Below the pieces are notes generated by a model. That model did no database searches. It saw nothing but the letters and a program-made list of their open reading frames with translations, and had not been told where the DNA came from. A DNA stretch of 40,796 nucleotides from Cyanobium sp. (GTDB taxonomy: Bacteria > Cyanobacteriota > Cyanobacteriia > PCC-6307 > Cyanobiaceae): contig BJHE01000019.1 in assembly GCA_014191755.1 (NCBI GenBank), positions 1 through 40,796 on the forward strand. The letters run 5' to 3'. A program made the position numbers and the translations under genes. Below are positions 14,770-24,289 of this stretch, piece by piece. How positions within the stretch are numbered: position 1 is the stretch's first letter; the number at the start of each line of letters is the position of its first letter.

Positions 14770-15882
14770 ATGGCCAGCATCGGCGTGCCGAGGGAGATCA
14801 AGCGCGATGAGCAGCGGGTGGCCCTCACCCCCGATGGGGTGCGGGAGCTGGTGAGCCAGGGGATGGAGGTGCGCATCGAGGCGGGGGCGGGCCACGGGGT
14901 CGGCATCAGCGATGACGACTACGCCGCCTCCGGCGCCCGGCTGGTGAGCCGCGAGGATGCCTGGGCGGCCCACCTGGTGGTGAAGGTGAAGGAGCCGCAA
15001 CCGGAGGAGTTCGGCTTCCTGAGGCCCGACCTGGTGCTGTTCACCTATCTCCACCTGGCCGCTTACCCGGAGGTGGGCCGCGCCCTGTTGGAGGCGGGAA
15101 CCACCTCCATCGCCTACGAAACCGTGCAGCTCGAGGACGGCAGCCTGCCGCTGCTGGCGCCGATGAGCGAGGTCGCCGGCCGGCTGGCGGCCCAGGTGGG
15201 GGCGCACCTGCTGGAGAAGCCCCATGGCGGCCGCGGCATCCTGATGGGGGGCTGCACCGGCGTGCGCCCGGCTCGGGTGGTGGTGCTGGGCGCTGGCACG
15301 GTGGGCTGGAACGCCGCCCGAATCGCCGCCGCCATGGATGCGGAGGTGTTCCTGCTGGACCGCTCGCCCCAGCGGCTGCGGGGCCTGGAATCAGACCGCC
15401 GCGGTCGGATGGTCACCCTGGTGAGCAGCAGCGCCCTGATCGAGCGGCTGGTGCCCGGGGCCGACCTGCTGATCGGCGCCGTGCTGCTGCCCGGCGGCCG
15501 CGCCCCCACCCTGGTGGAGGAGGCTTTGGTACGGCGCATGAAGCCGGGCTCGGTGATCGTGGATGTGGCGATCGACCAGGGGGGCTGCATCGCCACCAGC
15601 CGCGAAACCACCCACACCGACCCGGTGGTGAACATCCATGGGGTGCAGCATTACGCCGTTGGCAACATGCCCGGCGCCGTGCCCTTCACCTCCACCGAGG
15701 CCCTGGTGAGCGTGACCTTGCCCTACATCGTGGTGATGGCGGGCCGGGGCCTGGCGGAGGCGGTCACCGACCGGCCCGAGCTGCTCTCCGGGCTCAACAC
15801 CGTGAACGGCTCGGTGTGCCATCCCGGCGTGGCCCGCGCCCTGGATCTCACGCCCCGCCATCCGATGGCCTGCCTGCGCTGA
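14770..15882 (+). CDS. ald: Alanine dehydrogenase
   Basis: About 370 residues from ATG 14770, the family's normal length. NAD-dependent conversion of alanine and pyruvate plus ammonium. Motifs: IGVPREIKRDEQRVALTPDG at the N-terminus, the lysine in VVKVKEPQPEE, HLAAYPEV, the nucleotide-binding VVVLGAGTVGWNAA, then DVAIDQGGC and HYAVGNMPGAVP. The frame is open to ATG 14731 and TTG 14719, neither with a clear ribosome binding site; 14770 is chosen because the family begins at IGVP. It directly follows the accessory island and marks the return to ordinary chromosomal genes. Confidence 0.92.
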   Translation: MASIGVPREIKRDEQRVALTPDGVRELVSQGMEVRIEAGAGHGVGISDDDYAASGARLVSREDAWAAHLVVKVKEPQPEEFGFLRPDLVLFTYLHLAAYPEVGRALLEAGTTSIAYETVQLEDGSLPLLAPMSEVAGRLAAQVGAHLLEKPHGGRGILMGGCTGVRPARVVVLGAGTVGWNAARIAAAMDAEVFLLDRSPQRLRGLESDRRGRMVTLVSSSALIERLVPGADLLIGAVLLPGGRAPTLVEEALVRRMKPGSVIVDVAIDQGGCIATSRETTHTDPVVNIHGVQHYAVGNMPGAVPFTSTEALVSVTLPYIVVMAGRGLAEAVTDRPELLSGLNTVNGSVCHPGVARALDLTPRHPMACLR

Positions 15883-15935
15883 GGCGCTGACCACGCCATA
15901 GGGCCACGATGCCGGCATCGGGCTCCCTCGCCAAC

Positions 15936-15966
15936 ATGGGCCCAACCCAGCTTCGGCTGGGCCCCC
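15936..15966 (+). terminator. stem-loop after ald
   Basis: CCCAGC-TTCG-GCTGGG (15946-15961) is a perfect stem with a stable UUCG tetraloop, flanked by GGGCC and CCCC that can extend it. A second palindrome, CGATGCCGGCATCG, lies at 15907-15920. No clear T-run follows, so termination is likely but not certain. Confidence 0.5.
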
Positions 15967-15988
15967 GTTCTGCCCTCCGGCCTTCGCG

Positions 15989-17707
15989 ATGTCCAGCCCC
16001 GCCAGCGATTCCGCTCCCGACGGCTTCAGCCTGCTCCGTGACTTTCTCCAGCCCCAGGCCGCCAGCGGCCGGCCCAGTGGCGCCGCTGTCGCCGACGGCT
16101 CCGCCCTTCAGCGGCGGCTGCCCACCGGTGGCACCCTCCCCTGGTTCGAGCGGCGCTGGGCGAAGGCGGGCCTTCCGGCGGCTCTGCTCAGCGTCCTGCG
16201 CAGCCTGGGCCAGGTGATCTTTATCAATAACCCGGTGAGCGGCCTGCTGCTGTTGCTGGCCCTGCTGCTGCAGTCGCCCTGGATGGCCCTCTTCGCCGTG
16301 CTGGGCACCGTGACGGCCAATCTCACCGCCCGCGCCTTCGCCGCCGAGCCCATGGCCTGGAGCAACGGCATCTACGGCTTCAACGGGGCCCTGGTGGGGG
16401 CGGCGGTGGCGGCCTTCGCCCATTTCGGCCGCGACACCGGCCTGCTGGCCTGGCTGGTGGTGGTGGTGGCCGGTGCGATCGTCACCACCGTGTTGCTGCA
16501 TGGCTTGGGCCGCTGGGTTTTTCGGATGGTGGGCCTGCCGCCGCTCACCCTTCCCTTCTGCCTGGTGACCTGGCTGCTGCTCAATCTGGTGGCCGCCATC
16601 AACCATCCCGCCCTCCAGCTGGCTGAACATCCCGCCCTCAAAGGCGGCACCGGCGTCCTTGAGGCCCTGCTGCTGGCCCTGCCCCATGGCTTCGGCCAGG
16701 TGCTGTTCTGCCCCGGTCTGCTGTCTGGGGTGCTGGTGCTGTTGGCCACGGCGGTCGCCAGCCCGCTGGCGGCCGTGGTGGGTCTGCTGGGGGGGGGCGT
16801 GGCCGCGATCACCGGCCTGCTGATCGGGGCCAGCCCTGAGGCGGTGGGTGTGGGGTTATGGAGCTACAACGGCGTGCTCACCGCCATGGCGATCGGCGGC
16901 ACCTTCTACGCCCCCACCCGCTTGAGTGTGGCGGTGGGCCTGCTGGGGGCGGCGGCCGCCAGCCTGATCACCCCTGGCCTCTCCGGGCTGCTGGCCCGGG
17001 ACCTGACGCCCGGTTTTCCCCTCCTCCAGCTCCCCTTCATCGTCGCCACCCTGGCGATGATGATGGTGATCCGCTGGTCGCTGCACTCGCTGCTGCCCGT
17101 TGCACTGCATGCGATCTACACCCCCGAGGAGCATCGCCGCCGCTACGAGGTGAGCCGCTCCCTGCTCGGCGACTTCCGCCGTCGCCTGCGCGCTGTGGTG
17201 GCGGGACGCCATCATTTCGTTTCCTCGCCCATGGACTCCGGGTCCGGTGATGCTCAAGACCGGGAGGCCGCCAGAGAGCTGCGGCGGCTTTATCGACAGC
17301 TCGATCGCAATGGCAACGGCCGACTGAGCGTGGCCGAATTGGCCACCGGGCTGATGCAGCGGCGGAGCGGCGGTCAAGCCGATCTCATGAACCGGAGCCT
17401 GTTCCAGCGGCTGCGCCAGGTGCTGAAGGCCATGGATGTCGATGGCGACGGGGCTGTGGATGAAGATGAATTCACCGCTCTGATGCTGCGGCTGCGGCGC
17501 CTCAGTGAAGGCGAGGAGCGGCTGATGCACTACCTGATGCCGGTGGACGCGAACGGCGACCACCAACTCGATCCCACCGAGCTGCGGCGCCTGTTCGGCA
17601 GCGTTGGCCAGCCGCCCCTCACGCCCCAGGAGGAGCGCCACCTGTTCGGTCCGCAGGTTGGCCGGCTGAGTTGGTCGGCCTTCATCGACCGCCTTCTACT
17701 GGTCTGA
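15989..17707 (+). CDS. Urea transporter fused to a three-EF-hand domain
   Basis: A 572-residue protein. The first about 60 residues are hydrophilic. Residues about 70-370 are a urea-transporter (UT) channel domain: FINNPVSGLLLL, MAWSNGIYGFNGALVG, LPPLTLPF and LWSYNGVLTAMAIGG, with two homologous halves. Residues 439-450, 483-494 and 520-531 are canonical EF-hand loops (DRNGNGRLSVAE, DVDGDGAVDEDE, DANGDHQLDPTE), and a degenerate fourth may follow. The fusion suggests that cytoplasmic calcium controls urea passage. The ATG at 15989 is the first of the frame. It converges on, and overlaps by 26 bases, the ClC gene. No urease gene is in the window. Confidence 0.85.
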   Translation: MSSPASDSAPDGFSLLRDFLQPQAASGRPSGAAVADGSALQRRLPTGGTLPWFERRWAKAGLPAALLSVLRSLGQVIFINNPVSGLLLLLALLLQSPWMALFAVLGTVTANLTARAFAAEPMAWSNGIYGFNGALVGAAVAAFAHFGRDTGLLAWLVVVVAGAIVTTVLLHGLGRWVFRMVGLPPLTLPFCLVTWLLLNLVAAINHPALQLAEHPALKGGTGVLEALLLALPHGFGQVLFCPGLLSGVLVLLATAVASPLAAVVGLLGGGVAAITGLLIGASPEAVGVGLWSYNGVLTAMAIGGTFYAPTRLSVAVGLLGAAAASLITPGLSGLLARDLTPGFPLLQLPFIVATLAMMMVIRWSLHSLLPVALHAIYTPEEHRRRYEVSRSLLGDFRRRLRAVVAGRHHFVSSPMDSGSGDAQDREAARELRRLYRQLDRNGNGRLSVAELATGLMQRRSGGQADLMNRSLFQRLRQVLKAMDVDGDGAVDEDEFTALMLRLRRLSEGEERLMHYLMPVDANGDHQLDPTELRRLFGSVGQPPLTPQEERHLFGPQVGRLSWSAFIDRLLLV

Positions 17708-19202
17708 GGCCTTCGAGGCCCGCCCGCTGAAACCCATTCCAGGTCGGGCCACCGCAGACCGTTCCGATCGCCGCCGCCAGGGCGCTGGCCAGCAGCAACC
17801 AGGGAAAGAGCCGGCCGTTGTTCTGCAGGATGAACACGAACACAGCGCAGAACAGGGGTGTGCGGCAAGCGGCGCTGAAGACCGCCGTGGCGCCAACGGC
17901 CACCAGCATCGCCTGCTGATCCGGCGGCAGGCGATGCACCAGGGCGGCGCTGAACACGGCGCCGAGGGCCATGCAGTCGTGCATCAGGCCCCCGGGGGCG
18001 CCGGCGGCAAGGGCCAGCAGCGGACTGATCAGGCGTGGCAGAACGGCCCAGCGGGGGCTGGTGCTCTGGCCGGCCAGGGCAGGGCCGAGGGCGAGGGAGC
18101 CATCGTTGAGGCTGAGGCCGCCACTGAGCTGGGCCAGCAGGCCGAGCAGCAGGGCAACAGCCAGGGCAGTGGGCAGAAAGTGATGCCGCAGCAGGCCCTG
18201 CAGTCGAGGGGTGAGGGCCAGCAGCAGCCGCAGGAAGAGCACCCCCAGCAGGGCTGCCACCACGGTGAGCAGCAGGGCCCAGGGCAGCAGGGTCAGGGGT
18301 GGCGAGCCCTCCAGCACGACCTGCACCCGTGCCGGCACCCCCAGATCGCTGGTCACCAGGGTGCCCACCCCTGCCAGCAGCAGGGTGGGCAGCACCAGGG
18401 GAAGGCCCCGCTCGGAGCTCAGCTCCTCCAGGGCATAGGTCACCCCGAGCAGGGGCGAGCGGAAGGCCGCCGCCAGCCCCGCGCCCGCCCCCACCGCCGC
18501 TGCCAGGGGTAAGGGCAAGGCCTCCAGCACCTTCAGCCGGCGGCGCAGGGCCAGCAGGGTGGAGGCGCCGAAGGAGGCGGCGGGGGATTCAATGCCCACC
18601 GCCAGGCCGGCCAGGTGGGTCCCGGCCAGCAACACCAGCCGAGCCAGCTGGGCAGGCCCCCGCAGGCCCAGAAGGGCCAGATCCCGCTCTTCGGGCGCCG
18701 GGGACTGCTGTTGCAGGGCCTCCACGCCGCTGATGCCGCCGCCCCGGCCAAGCGCCAGGGGCCCCCAGGCCAGGGCGAGCACGGTGAGGGTGCCGCAGGC
18801 CACCCCCAGCGGCAGCAGGGGATCGAAGAGGCCGGGCACCCCCAAATGCCACTGGCGCTGCAGCAGGAACCCCAGGGCGGAAAGTCCCTGGATCGGCAGG
18901 ATCACCAGGCCCAGCGCCAGGCCGCAGGGCAGCAGGGTGAGCAGCAGCTGGGGGCTCAGGGGGATGGTGGCCTCGGCTACCCCGGCAGGCAGCAGCCAGC
19001 GGAACCAGCCCGGGTTTCGGTGGCCGCCCCCCGGGTCGCCCCGATGGCCCCGGGAGGCGGCCCGGGGCCATCGGGGTAGACGCAGCCGAGGACGCATCCA
19101 AAAGGGGCGGGCTTGCTCCGATTCTTGCTGCTTTCCTCGGCTCTCAGCCCTCGGTGGCAGCGTGACCACGATTCGCGCCAGCGCAGGCTCCCGCCGCGTC
19201 AT
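17682..19202 (-). CDS. ClC-family chloride channel or H+/Cl- antiporter
   Basis: A 506-residue membrane protein. Selectivity-filter regions of the ClC family are visible in altered form: AVGIESPAASFGAS (usual GxEGP), FRSPLLGVTYALEEL (usual FxAPLAGxLFALEE), and GAPGGLMHDCMALGAVFSA (usual GxPGGxFxPxLxxGA). The filter tyrosine end of the family is followed by AACRTPLFCAVFVF. The serine at GIESP instead of GREGP is unusual. No CBS domains. The first about 45 residues are a basic leader; later starts are possible. It lies 20 bases after nblS in the same direction, so it may be read with it. Confidence 0.85.
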   Translation of the reverse strand: MTRREPALARIVVTLPPRAESRGKQQESEQARPFWMRPRLRLPRWPRAASRGHRGDPGGGHRNPGWFRWLLPAGVAEATIPLSPQLLLTLLPCGLALGLVILPIQGLSALGFLLQRQWHLGVPGLFDPLLPLGVACGTLTVLALAWGPLALGRGGGISGVEALQQQSPAPEERDLALLGLRGPAQLARLVLLAGTHLAGLAVGIESPAASFGASTLLALRRRLKVLEALPLPLAAAVGAGAGLAAAFRSPLLGVTYALEELSSERGLPLVLPTLLLAGVGTLVTSDLGVPARVQVVLEGSPPLTLLPWALLLTVVAALLGVLFLRLLLALTPRLQGLLRHHFLPTALAVALLLGLLAQLSGGLSLNDGSLALGPALAGQSTSPRWAVLPRLISPLLALAAGAPGGLMHDCMALGAVFSAALVHRLPPDQQAMLVAVGATAVFSAACRTPLFCAVFVFILQNNGRLFPWLLLASALAAAIGTVCGGPTWNGFQRAGLEGLRPVEGGR

Positions 19203-19222
19203 CGGCGGCGAATCGCCGCGGC

Positions 19223-21373
19223 TCAGCCCCTCAGGGCCTGGAGCTCGCCCTCGCGGGCCCGGTCATAGCCCCGCCGCTCCGCCTGCAGGGCCAGTTCATC
19301 GCTGTCGGAATGCTCCAGCGGCAGGTCGAACCAGAAGGTGGTGCCCACGCCGCTCTCGCTGGCCATGCGCACCTGAGTGCCGTGTTTCTCGAGGATGCCG
19401 CGCACGATCGAGAGGCCGAGGCCGGTGCCGGCTTCGGTGTGCACGGCGTTCTCCACCCGGAAAAAGCGCTCGAAGATCCGCTCCTGGTCCGCGGCCGCGA
19501 TACCGCAGCCGCTGTCGGCGATCTCGATCCGCAGCCGTGGCAGGGGAGAGGTGAGGGCGCAGTTGGGGTTGTCGCCCGGCCGGCTGTCGGGATCGAGCAC
19601 GCATTGATCGGGCCATGGATAGGCCCGCAGCCTCAAGGCGCCGCCGGGCGGAGTGAACTTCAGGGCGTTGCCCACCAGGTTGTCGAACACCTGCAACAGC
19701 AGGTCCCAGTTGCCCAGCACCCGGGGCAGCTGGGGATCGGCATCGAAGCCGAGATCAACCCCCTTTTCACCGGCATTGAGGCGGTAGGTGCGCAGGGTCT
19801 GCTCGATCGCCGGACCCACCTCGAAGGGCTCCAGTTCCCAGACCCGGTCGGATTCGAGCCGGGAGAGGTCGAGCACGTCGTTCACCAGTCGCGTCAGCCG
19901 ATCGGTTTCGGCATTGGCAATGCCGAGGAACTCCTGTTTTTGCTCATCGCTGAGCTGATCGTTGTAGTCGTGCAGGGTTTCAACGTAGCTCTTGATGTTG
20001 AACAGGGGCGTGCGCAGTTCATGCGAAACGTTGCTGATGAAACGGCTCTGGGCGGCGTTCAATTCCACCTCCCGGGTCAGGTCCTGGATCGTCATCGCGA
20101 TGCCCTTGAGCACCTCGCCGCTGGCATCCCGCACCGACTGCAGCACGATCCGCAGGGTGCGCGGCGGCTCCCCGAAGCTGCAGCGCACATCGGTGCTCTC
20201 CCGCTCACTGCTGATCAGGTTCTGCAGGGCACCGGCCAGCTCCATCGCCAGCCGATCGGGAAGCTCGCCGATCACCTCGTTGCCTTCGAGATTGCGGGCC
20301 TCCCAGCGGAACAGACGGCGGGCGGTGGGATTCACCAACACGATGCGGCCCTCGGCATCGAGGAGCACCGCCCCATCGGCCATGGTGGCGATCAGCGACT
20401 GCTGCTTGACTTGCTCGGCCCTCAGTTCCTCGATATTGGCGGCTTTGTACACCTCCAGTTGGGAGGCCATCGTGTTGAAACCCTCCAGCAATTCGCCTAA
20501 TTCACCGCCCACTGGCAGGGCGATGCGGGTGTTGAAGTTGCCGCCGGCGATTGAGCGCACCCCCCGCAGCAATTCCTTCACCGGGCGGATGATCGTGAGG
20601 GCATTGATTACCGAACCCAGGATCACCAGCACCCAGATCGATACGAACACCGCCACCGTGACCTCCCGCGTGAGGGCCGAACTCACCAACAGGGTTTCGT
20701 TGGGGTTGATGCCCAACGCCACCACGCCGAGGTAGCGATCGCCACTCACCATCGGCACGAACACATCGGTGACCTGCCCATCGGGGGTGAGGTGCTGGCG
20801 GATCAGCGGATTGTCAGGGCGCCGCTGTAGGTCGGCAGGCAGCTCCAGGCGCCGGCTCAGCAGCTGTTCGCCCGCCGGCGGGGTGCCTTCGCCGCCGTTG
20901 CCCATCGGGATGCCGAGATAGATCACGCCATCGGCATCGGCGAACACGATGTAGCGGAGGCTGCGGCTGGATTGCCAGAAGCGTTCCGCTACCGCCGCCA
21001 GCTCCCGGTCATCGCCTTGGGCCACCAGCGGCGTCACGTTGGCCGAGAGGAGCAGGCCCAGATCGCGGGCGTAGCGGGTGTCGCTGATGCGCGCATCCTG
21101 CTGGATGCTGTTGAGGGAGAAGAAGGTGATCCCTGTCATCAGCAGGCTCACCACCAGGGTGGCCACCGCCAGCAGCTTGGTCTGCAGGCTGAATTCGGCC
21201 CACCAGCGGGCCAGGGCCTCCAGCCAGGCCGGAGTGCTCTTGGCGGCGGCGGTGGCCGCGGCGGCGGAGGCCGGCCAGCTCAGGGACGGGGCGGAGTTCT
21301 CGCCTGAGCGTTCAGCTCCCGCGGCGGCGGGGCCACCGGGATCGGCCATGGTGGTTGGGGAGGAAGGGAGCAT
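19223..21373 (-). CDS. nblS: Sensor histidine kinase NblS (Hik33/DspA)
   Basis: A 716-residue kinase: A/P-rich N-terminus, membrane segment at about 67-88, extracytoplasmic sensor region, second membrane segment at about 240-262, HAMP (IRPVKELLRGVRSIAGG), PAS domain (LIATMADGAVLLDAEGRIV), HisKA with SHELRTPLFNIKS (His near residue 449), and HATPase with FDNLVGNALKF, DSGCGI and GTGLGLSIV. In cyanobacteria NblS/Hik33 controls high-light, nutrient and cold responses through RpaB. Its ATG shares one base with the purD stop (TGATG). A start at 21349 (MADPGG) is an alternative. The catalytic-domain insert with CVLDPDSRPGDNPNC is typical of picocyanobacterial forms, as far as I can tell. Confidence 0.92.
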   Translation of the reverse strand: MLPSSPTTMADPGGPAAAGAERSGENSAPSLSWPASAAAATAAAKSTPAWLEALARWWAEFSLQTKLLAVATLVVSLLMTGITFFSLNSIQQDARISDTRYARDLGLLLSANVTPLVAQGDDRELAAVAERFWQSSRSLRYIVFADADGVIYLGIPMGNGGEGTPPAGEQLLSRRLELPADLQRRPDNPLIRQHLTPDGQVTDVFVPMVSGDRYLGVVALGINPNETLLVSSALTREVTVAVFVSIWVLVILGSVINALTIIRPVKELLRGVRSIAGGNFNTRIALPVGGELGELLEGFNTMASQLEVYKAANIEELRAEQVKQQSLIATMADGAVLLDAEGRIVLVNPTARRLFRWEARNLEGNEVIGELPDRLAMELAGALQNLISSERESTDVRCSFGEPPRTLRIVLQSVRDASGEVLKGIAMTIQDLTREVELNAAQSRFISNVSHELRTPLFNIKSYVETLHDYNDQLSDEQKQEFLGIANAETDRLTRLVNDVLDLSRLESDRVWELEPFEVGPAIEQTLRTYRLNAGEKGVDLGFDADPQLPRVLGNWDLLLQVFDNLVGNALKFTPPGGALRLRAYPWPDQCVLDPDSRPGDNPNCALTSPLPRLRIEIADSGCGIAAADQERIFERFFRVENAVHTEAGTGLGLSIVRGILEKHGTQVRMASESGVGTTFWFDLPLEHSDSDELALQAERRGYDRAREGELQALRG

Positions 21374-22758
21374 CAGGTGGGCGGGCTGCTCGGCCGGCGA
21401 CGCACCTGGTGGCCAATGTCGCGCCGGAAGCTGATTCCTTCGAAACTCACCCCCGCGAGTCCGGCGTAGGCGGCTTCGAATGCCGCATCGAAGTCGTCGG
21501 CCTGAGCCACCACTGCCAGCACGCGGCCCCCGGCTGTCACACAGCGGCCATCCTCTTCCAGACGGCTGCCGGCATGGAAGATCTGCAGGGTGTCGGTGGG
21601 CTTCAGGGCGCTGTGGATGGGGTCGCCCCGGCGCACCTCCCCCGGGTAACCGGCGGCGGCGGCGATCACGCAGGCGCTGCAGCCGGGAGCGATCGCCAGG
21701 CTCGGGGCCGCGGCCAGGTTCCCCTGTGCACAGGCCAGCAGCACCGCCGCCAGCTCAGGTCCCAGGAGGGGCATCAGGGTTTCGCATTCGGGATCGCCGA
21801 AGCGGCAGTTGAACTCGATCACCTGGGGGCCGTTGGCGGTGAGCATCAGGCCCGCATAGATCACGCCGCGGTAGTCGATGCCCCGGCCCCGCAGAGCCGC
21901 CAGGGTGGGATCCAGCACGCTGCGGCGCACAGCCTCCAGGCCCGTCGCGTCGAGCAAGGGCGCCGGGGCATAGGCCCCCATGCCGCCGGTGTTGGGGCCG
22001 GTGTCGCCTTCGCCGATGCGCTTGTGGTCCTGGGCGGGGGGTAGCAGCACCATCGCCTGGCCATCGGTGAGGGCGAACACCGACACCTCCGGGCCGCTCA
22101 GCTGCTCCTCGAGCACCAGCGAGGCACCCGCCGCACCGAAGCGTCCGTCGAACACCTCCTCGATCGCGGCCCGTGTTTCCTGCACGCTGGCGGCCACGGT
22201 CACCCCCTTCCCGGCCGCCAGCCCATCGGCTTTCACCACCAGCGGCCGGTTGAGCCGCTCCAGTAGCTCCACGGCCTCCTCGCGGCTGGAGGCGCTCCAG
22301 TAGCCGGCGGTGGGGATCCCCGCCTCCACCATCAGGCCCTTGGCCCATTGCTTGCTGGCCTCCAGCTGGGCGCCGTCGGCGCCGGGGCCGAACACCGGCA
22401 GCCCATCGCGCCGCAGCCGATCGGCCAGCCCCGCCGCCAGGGGCGACTCCGGCCCCACCACCACCAGATCGATCGCCCGATCCCGGCAGGCGGCCGCCAG
22501 GGCCTCACCGTCGCTCTGGGCGATCGCCAGCACCTGGCAGCCCGGTAGGCCCTCGGTGCCTCCGTTGCCCGGGGCGATCCACACCGCCTCCACGCCGGGG
22601 CAGCGGGCCAGGGCCCAGCCCAGGGCATTTTCGCGGCCGCCGCCGCCTACCACCAGGATCCGGGCCGGCACGGCCCCGGGAGTCGCCGGGTCGGGAAGGG
22701 GGGGGGCCGCGGCGCTGGCGGTGGGATCGGATGAGGCCATGGGCTGGGGGAAGGACAC
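21373..22758 (-). CDS. purD: Phosphoribosylamine-glycine ligase
   Basis: A 461-residue ATP-grasp enzyme making GAR from phosphoribosylamine and glycine in purine synthesis. Motifs: ILVVGGGGRENALGWALA, IAPGNGGT, VVGPESPLAAGLADRLR, VKADGLAAGKGV, HKRIGEGDTGPNTGGMGAY and FNCRFGDPE. The first about 30 residues (before ARILVVG) are an A/P-rich extension; ATG 22740 (MASSD) is an alternative start. It is read with nblS (overlapping stop/start). It is divergent from the exported-protein gene at 23021; the 262 bases between should hold both promoters, but I could not pick out convincing -10 elements. Confidence 0.95.
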   Translation of the reverse strand: MSFPQPMASSDPTASAAAPPLPDPATPGAVPARILVVGGGGRENALGWALARCPGVEAVWIAPGNGGTEGLPGCQVLAIAQSDGEALAAACRDRAIDLVVVGPESPLAAGLADRLRRDGLPVFGPGADGAQLEASKQWAKGLMVEAGIPTAGYWSASSREEAVELLERLNRPLVVKADGLAAGKGVTVAASVQETRAAIEEVFDGRFGAAGASLVLEEQLSGPEVSVFALTDGQAMVLLPPAQDHKRIGEGDTGPNTGGMGAYAPAPLLDATGLEAVRRSVLDPTLAALRGRGIDYRGVIYAGLMLTANGPQVIEFNCRFGDPECETLMPLLGPELAAVLLACAQGNLAAAPSLAIAPGCSACVIAAAAGYPGEVRRGDPIHSALKPTDTLQIFHAGSRLEEDGRCVTAGGRVLAVVAQADDFDAAFEAAYAGLAGVSFEGISFRRDIGHQVRRRPSSPPT

Positions 22759-23020
22759 CGGGGCCGATCCGGTGGGACGCTTCTAGGCCCAATCCTGCCA
22801 ACCGGAGCCGCCGACCCGCGCCCTCGGGCGCCGGCAGGAGGGACCCTTAGGTTGGGAATGCCGCTGCGACGGGCGATTCGCGTCCCTGGTCGCCCCCGGG
22901 GGCACCGGACTAGCCCGTGCTCTGCACCGATCCGAGAGCTGCCCTCGGGCCCGCCCCAAGCCCCATCCCGTTCTGATCCCGCGCGGGTCTTCCGCGTGCC
23001 GACACCACCCTGAGCCCGTG

Positions 23021-24289
23021 ATGCCGCCCCGGCCCGCGTTCCCTTCCACCAGTTTCGCCCCGGTCGGCCCAGGGCCCCGCCGCGGCCGCAGGCGAGCTCT
23101 GGTGGTGCGGTTAACGGCCCTGCTGCTCCAGGCCGCCGCGGCACCGCTGCTTCCCGCGGCGGCGGCGCCTGCTGCGGGGGTAGGGGCGGGGGCGGCGGCC
23201 TCCAGCCTCGCCGCGGCTTCCCCGAAGGCGGCGGTCCCGGGAGCGATCCCCGGCCCCAGGCCTGCGGGCTCGCCGCCATCATCCCCTGGCCAGGCCGCGC
23301 CGGCCCCTGTGCCACCGCCCCTCAGCCAGGCCGAGTTTCAGGAGCTGCTGCGTCATGGAACCCTCGAGCAGCTGGCCGAGGGTTGTCAGCGGGTTGTGGA
23401 GGCGGACCGTCTCGATCGCCTCCGCCGGATCCGTGAGCGGTTGCTGCTGATCCTGCCGGCGCCCCAGCCCCTGCCCGTGGTGCTCGCCAACGCCGAGGTA
23501 CTGCTCAGCTGCCACCAGCCCCAGGCGGCCCTCACGGTGCTCGATCGGATCAGCCCGGCGGCCGGGGCCGAGCGGCTGCAATGGTTGCTGATGCAGTGGC
23601 GGGCCGCTCAGGCCGCCATGGACCACCGCCGGGCCGCCCTGGCCCTGGAGCGTCTCGGGGCGGCCCGCCCGGCCAGGCTGGAGGCCCTGCTGCTGCCGGT
23701 GCTGCGCCGGGAGGACGGCACTGTGGTGAGCCGGCCGGCGCTGGATGTGCTCGCCGATCACCTCCAGGCCCGGGGATTTCCCCAGGCGGCTGCCAGCTTG
23801 CTGCTGGCCTCCCAGGAGCCGGGCATGCTCGGAGCCGAGCGCCGCCTTGAAGCGGTTCGGCTCCTGCAGGCCCTGCCGCCCGAGGAGCGCGCCGCCCTGC
23901 TCGAATCCGCTCTCGACCAGGCCGCGGCCGTGGGCGCCTGGAGCCTGGTCGGGGAACTGCTGGATGCCCAGGCGGCCCTGCCCTCCGAGCGGGCCCGCCA
24001 GCGGCGCCTGCGCCTCAGCCCCCGCATCGATGACGCCTATGGCGAATGGCTGATCCTGCGCCAGGATCCGGCCGCCTCTGCCAGGAGGGCCGAACTCGAG
24101 CGGCTTCTGCGCTCCCCCGAGGCGAAGGGGGGCCACCGGGAGGCTCCGCCGCCGGGCACACCGCCGACCGCACCCTCAACCACACCACTCACCGCTCCCA
24201 GGGCCGCTCCCAGGGCCGCTCCAGGGACCGCTCCGCTGCTGATGCCATCCCCGTCCTCCCTCACCAAGCCCGTCGTTCCCCTGCCATGA
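23021..24289 (+). CDS. Exported helical-repeat protein of unknown function
   Basis: A protein of about 422 residues; GTG 23018 is the adjacent alternative start. A basic segment ([13 protein letters not shown]) and an alanine-rich hydrophobic stretch (about 30-55) look like a long signal peptide. After a low-complexity linker, residues about 105-365 are helical with repeated A/L patterns ([39 protein letters not shown]), resembling TPR- or HEAT-like repeats. The tail is Pro/Thr/Ala-rich. Its stop overlaps purC by four bases (ATGA). I do not recognise a named family. Confidence 0.75.
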   Translation: MPPRPAFPSTSFAPVGPGPRRGRRRALVVRLTALLLQAAAAPLLPAAAAPAAGVGAGAAASSLAAASPKAAVPGAIPGPRPAGSPPSSPGQAAPAPVPPPLSQAEFQELLRHGTLEQLAEGCQRVVEADRLDRLRRIRERLLLILPAPQPLPVVLANAEVLLSCHQPQAALTVLDRISPAAGAERLQWLLMQWRAAQAAMDHRRAALALERLGAARPARLEALLLPVLRREDGTVVSRPALDVLADHLQARGFPQAAASLLLASQEPGMLGAERRLEAVRLLQALPPEERAALLESALDQAAAVGAWSLVGELLDAQAALPSERARQRRLRLSPRIDDAYGEWLILRQDPAASARRAELERLLRSPEAKGGHREAPPPGTPPTAPSTTPLTAPRAAPRAAPGTAPLLMPSPSSLTKPVVPLP

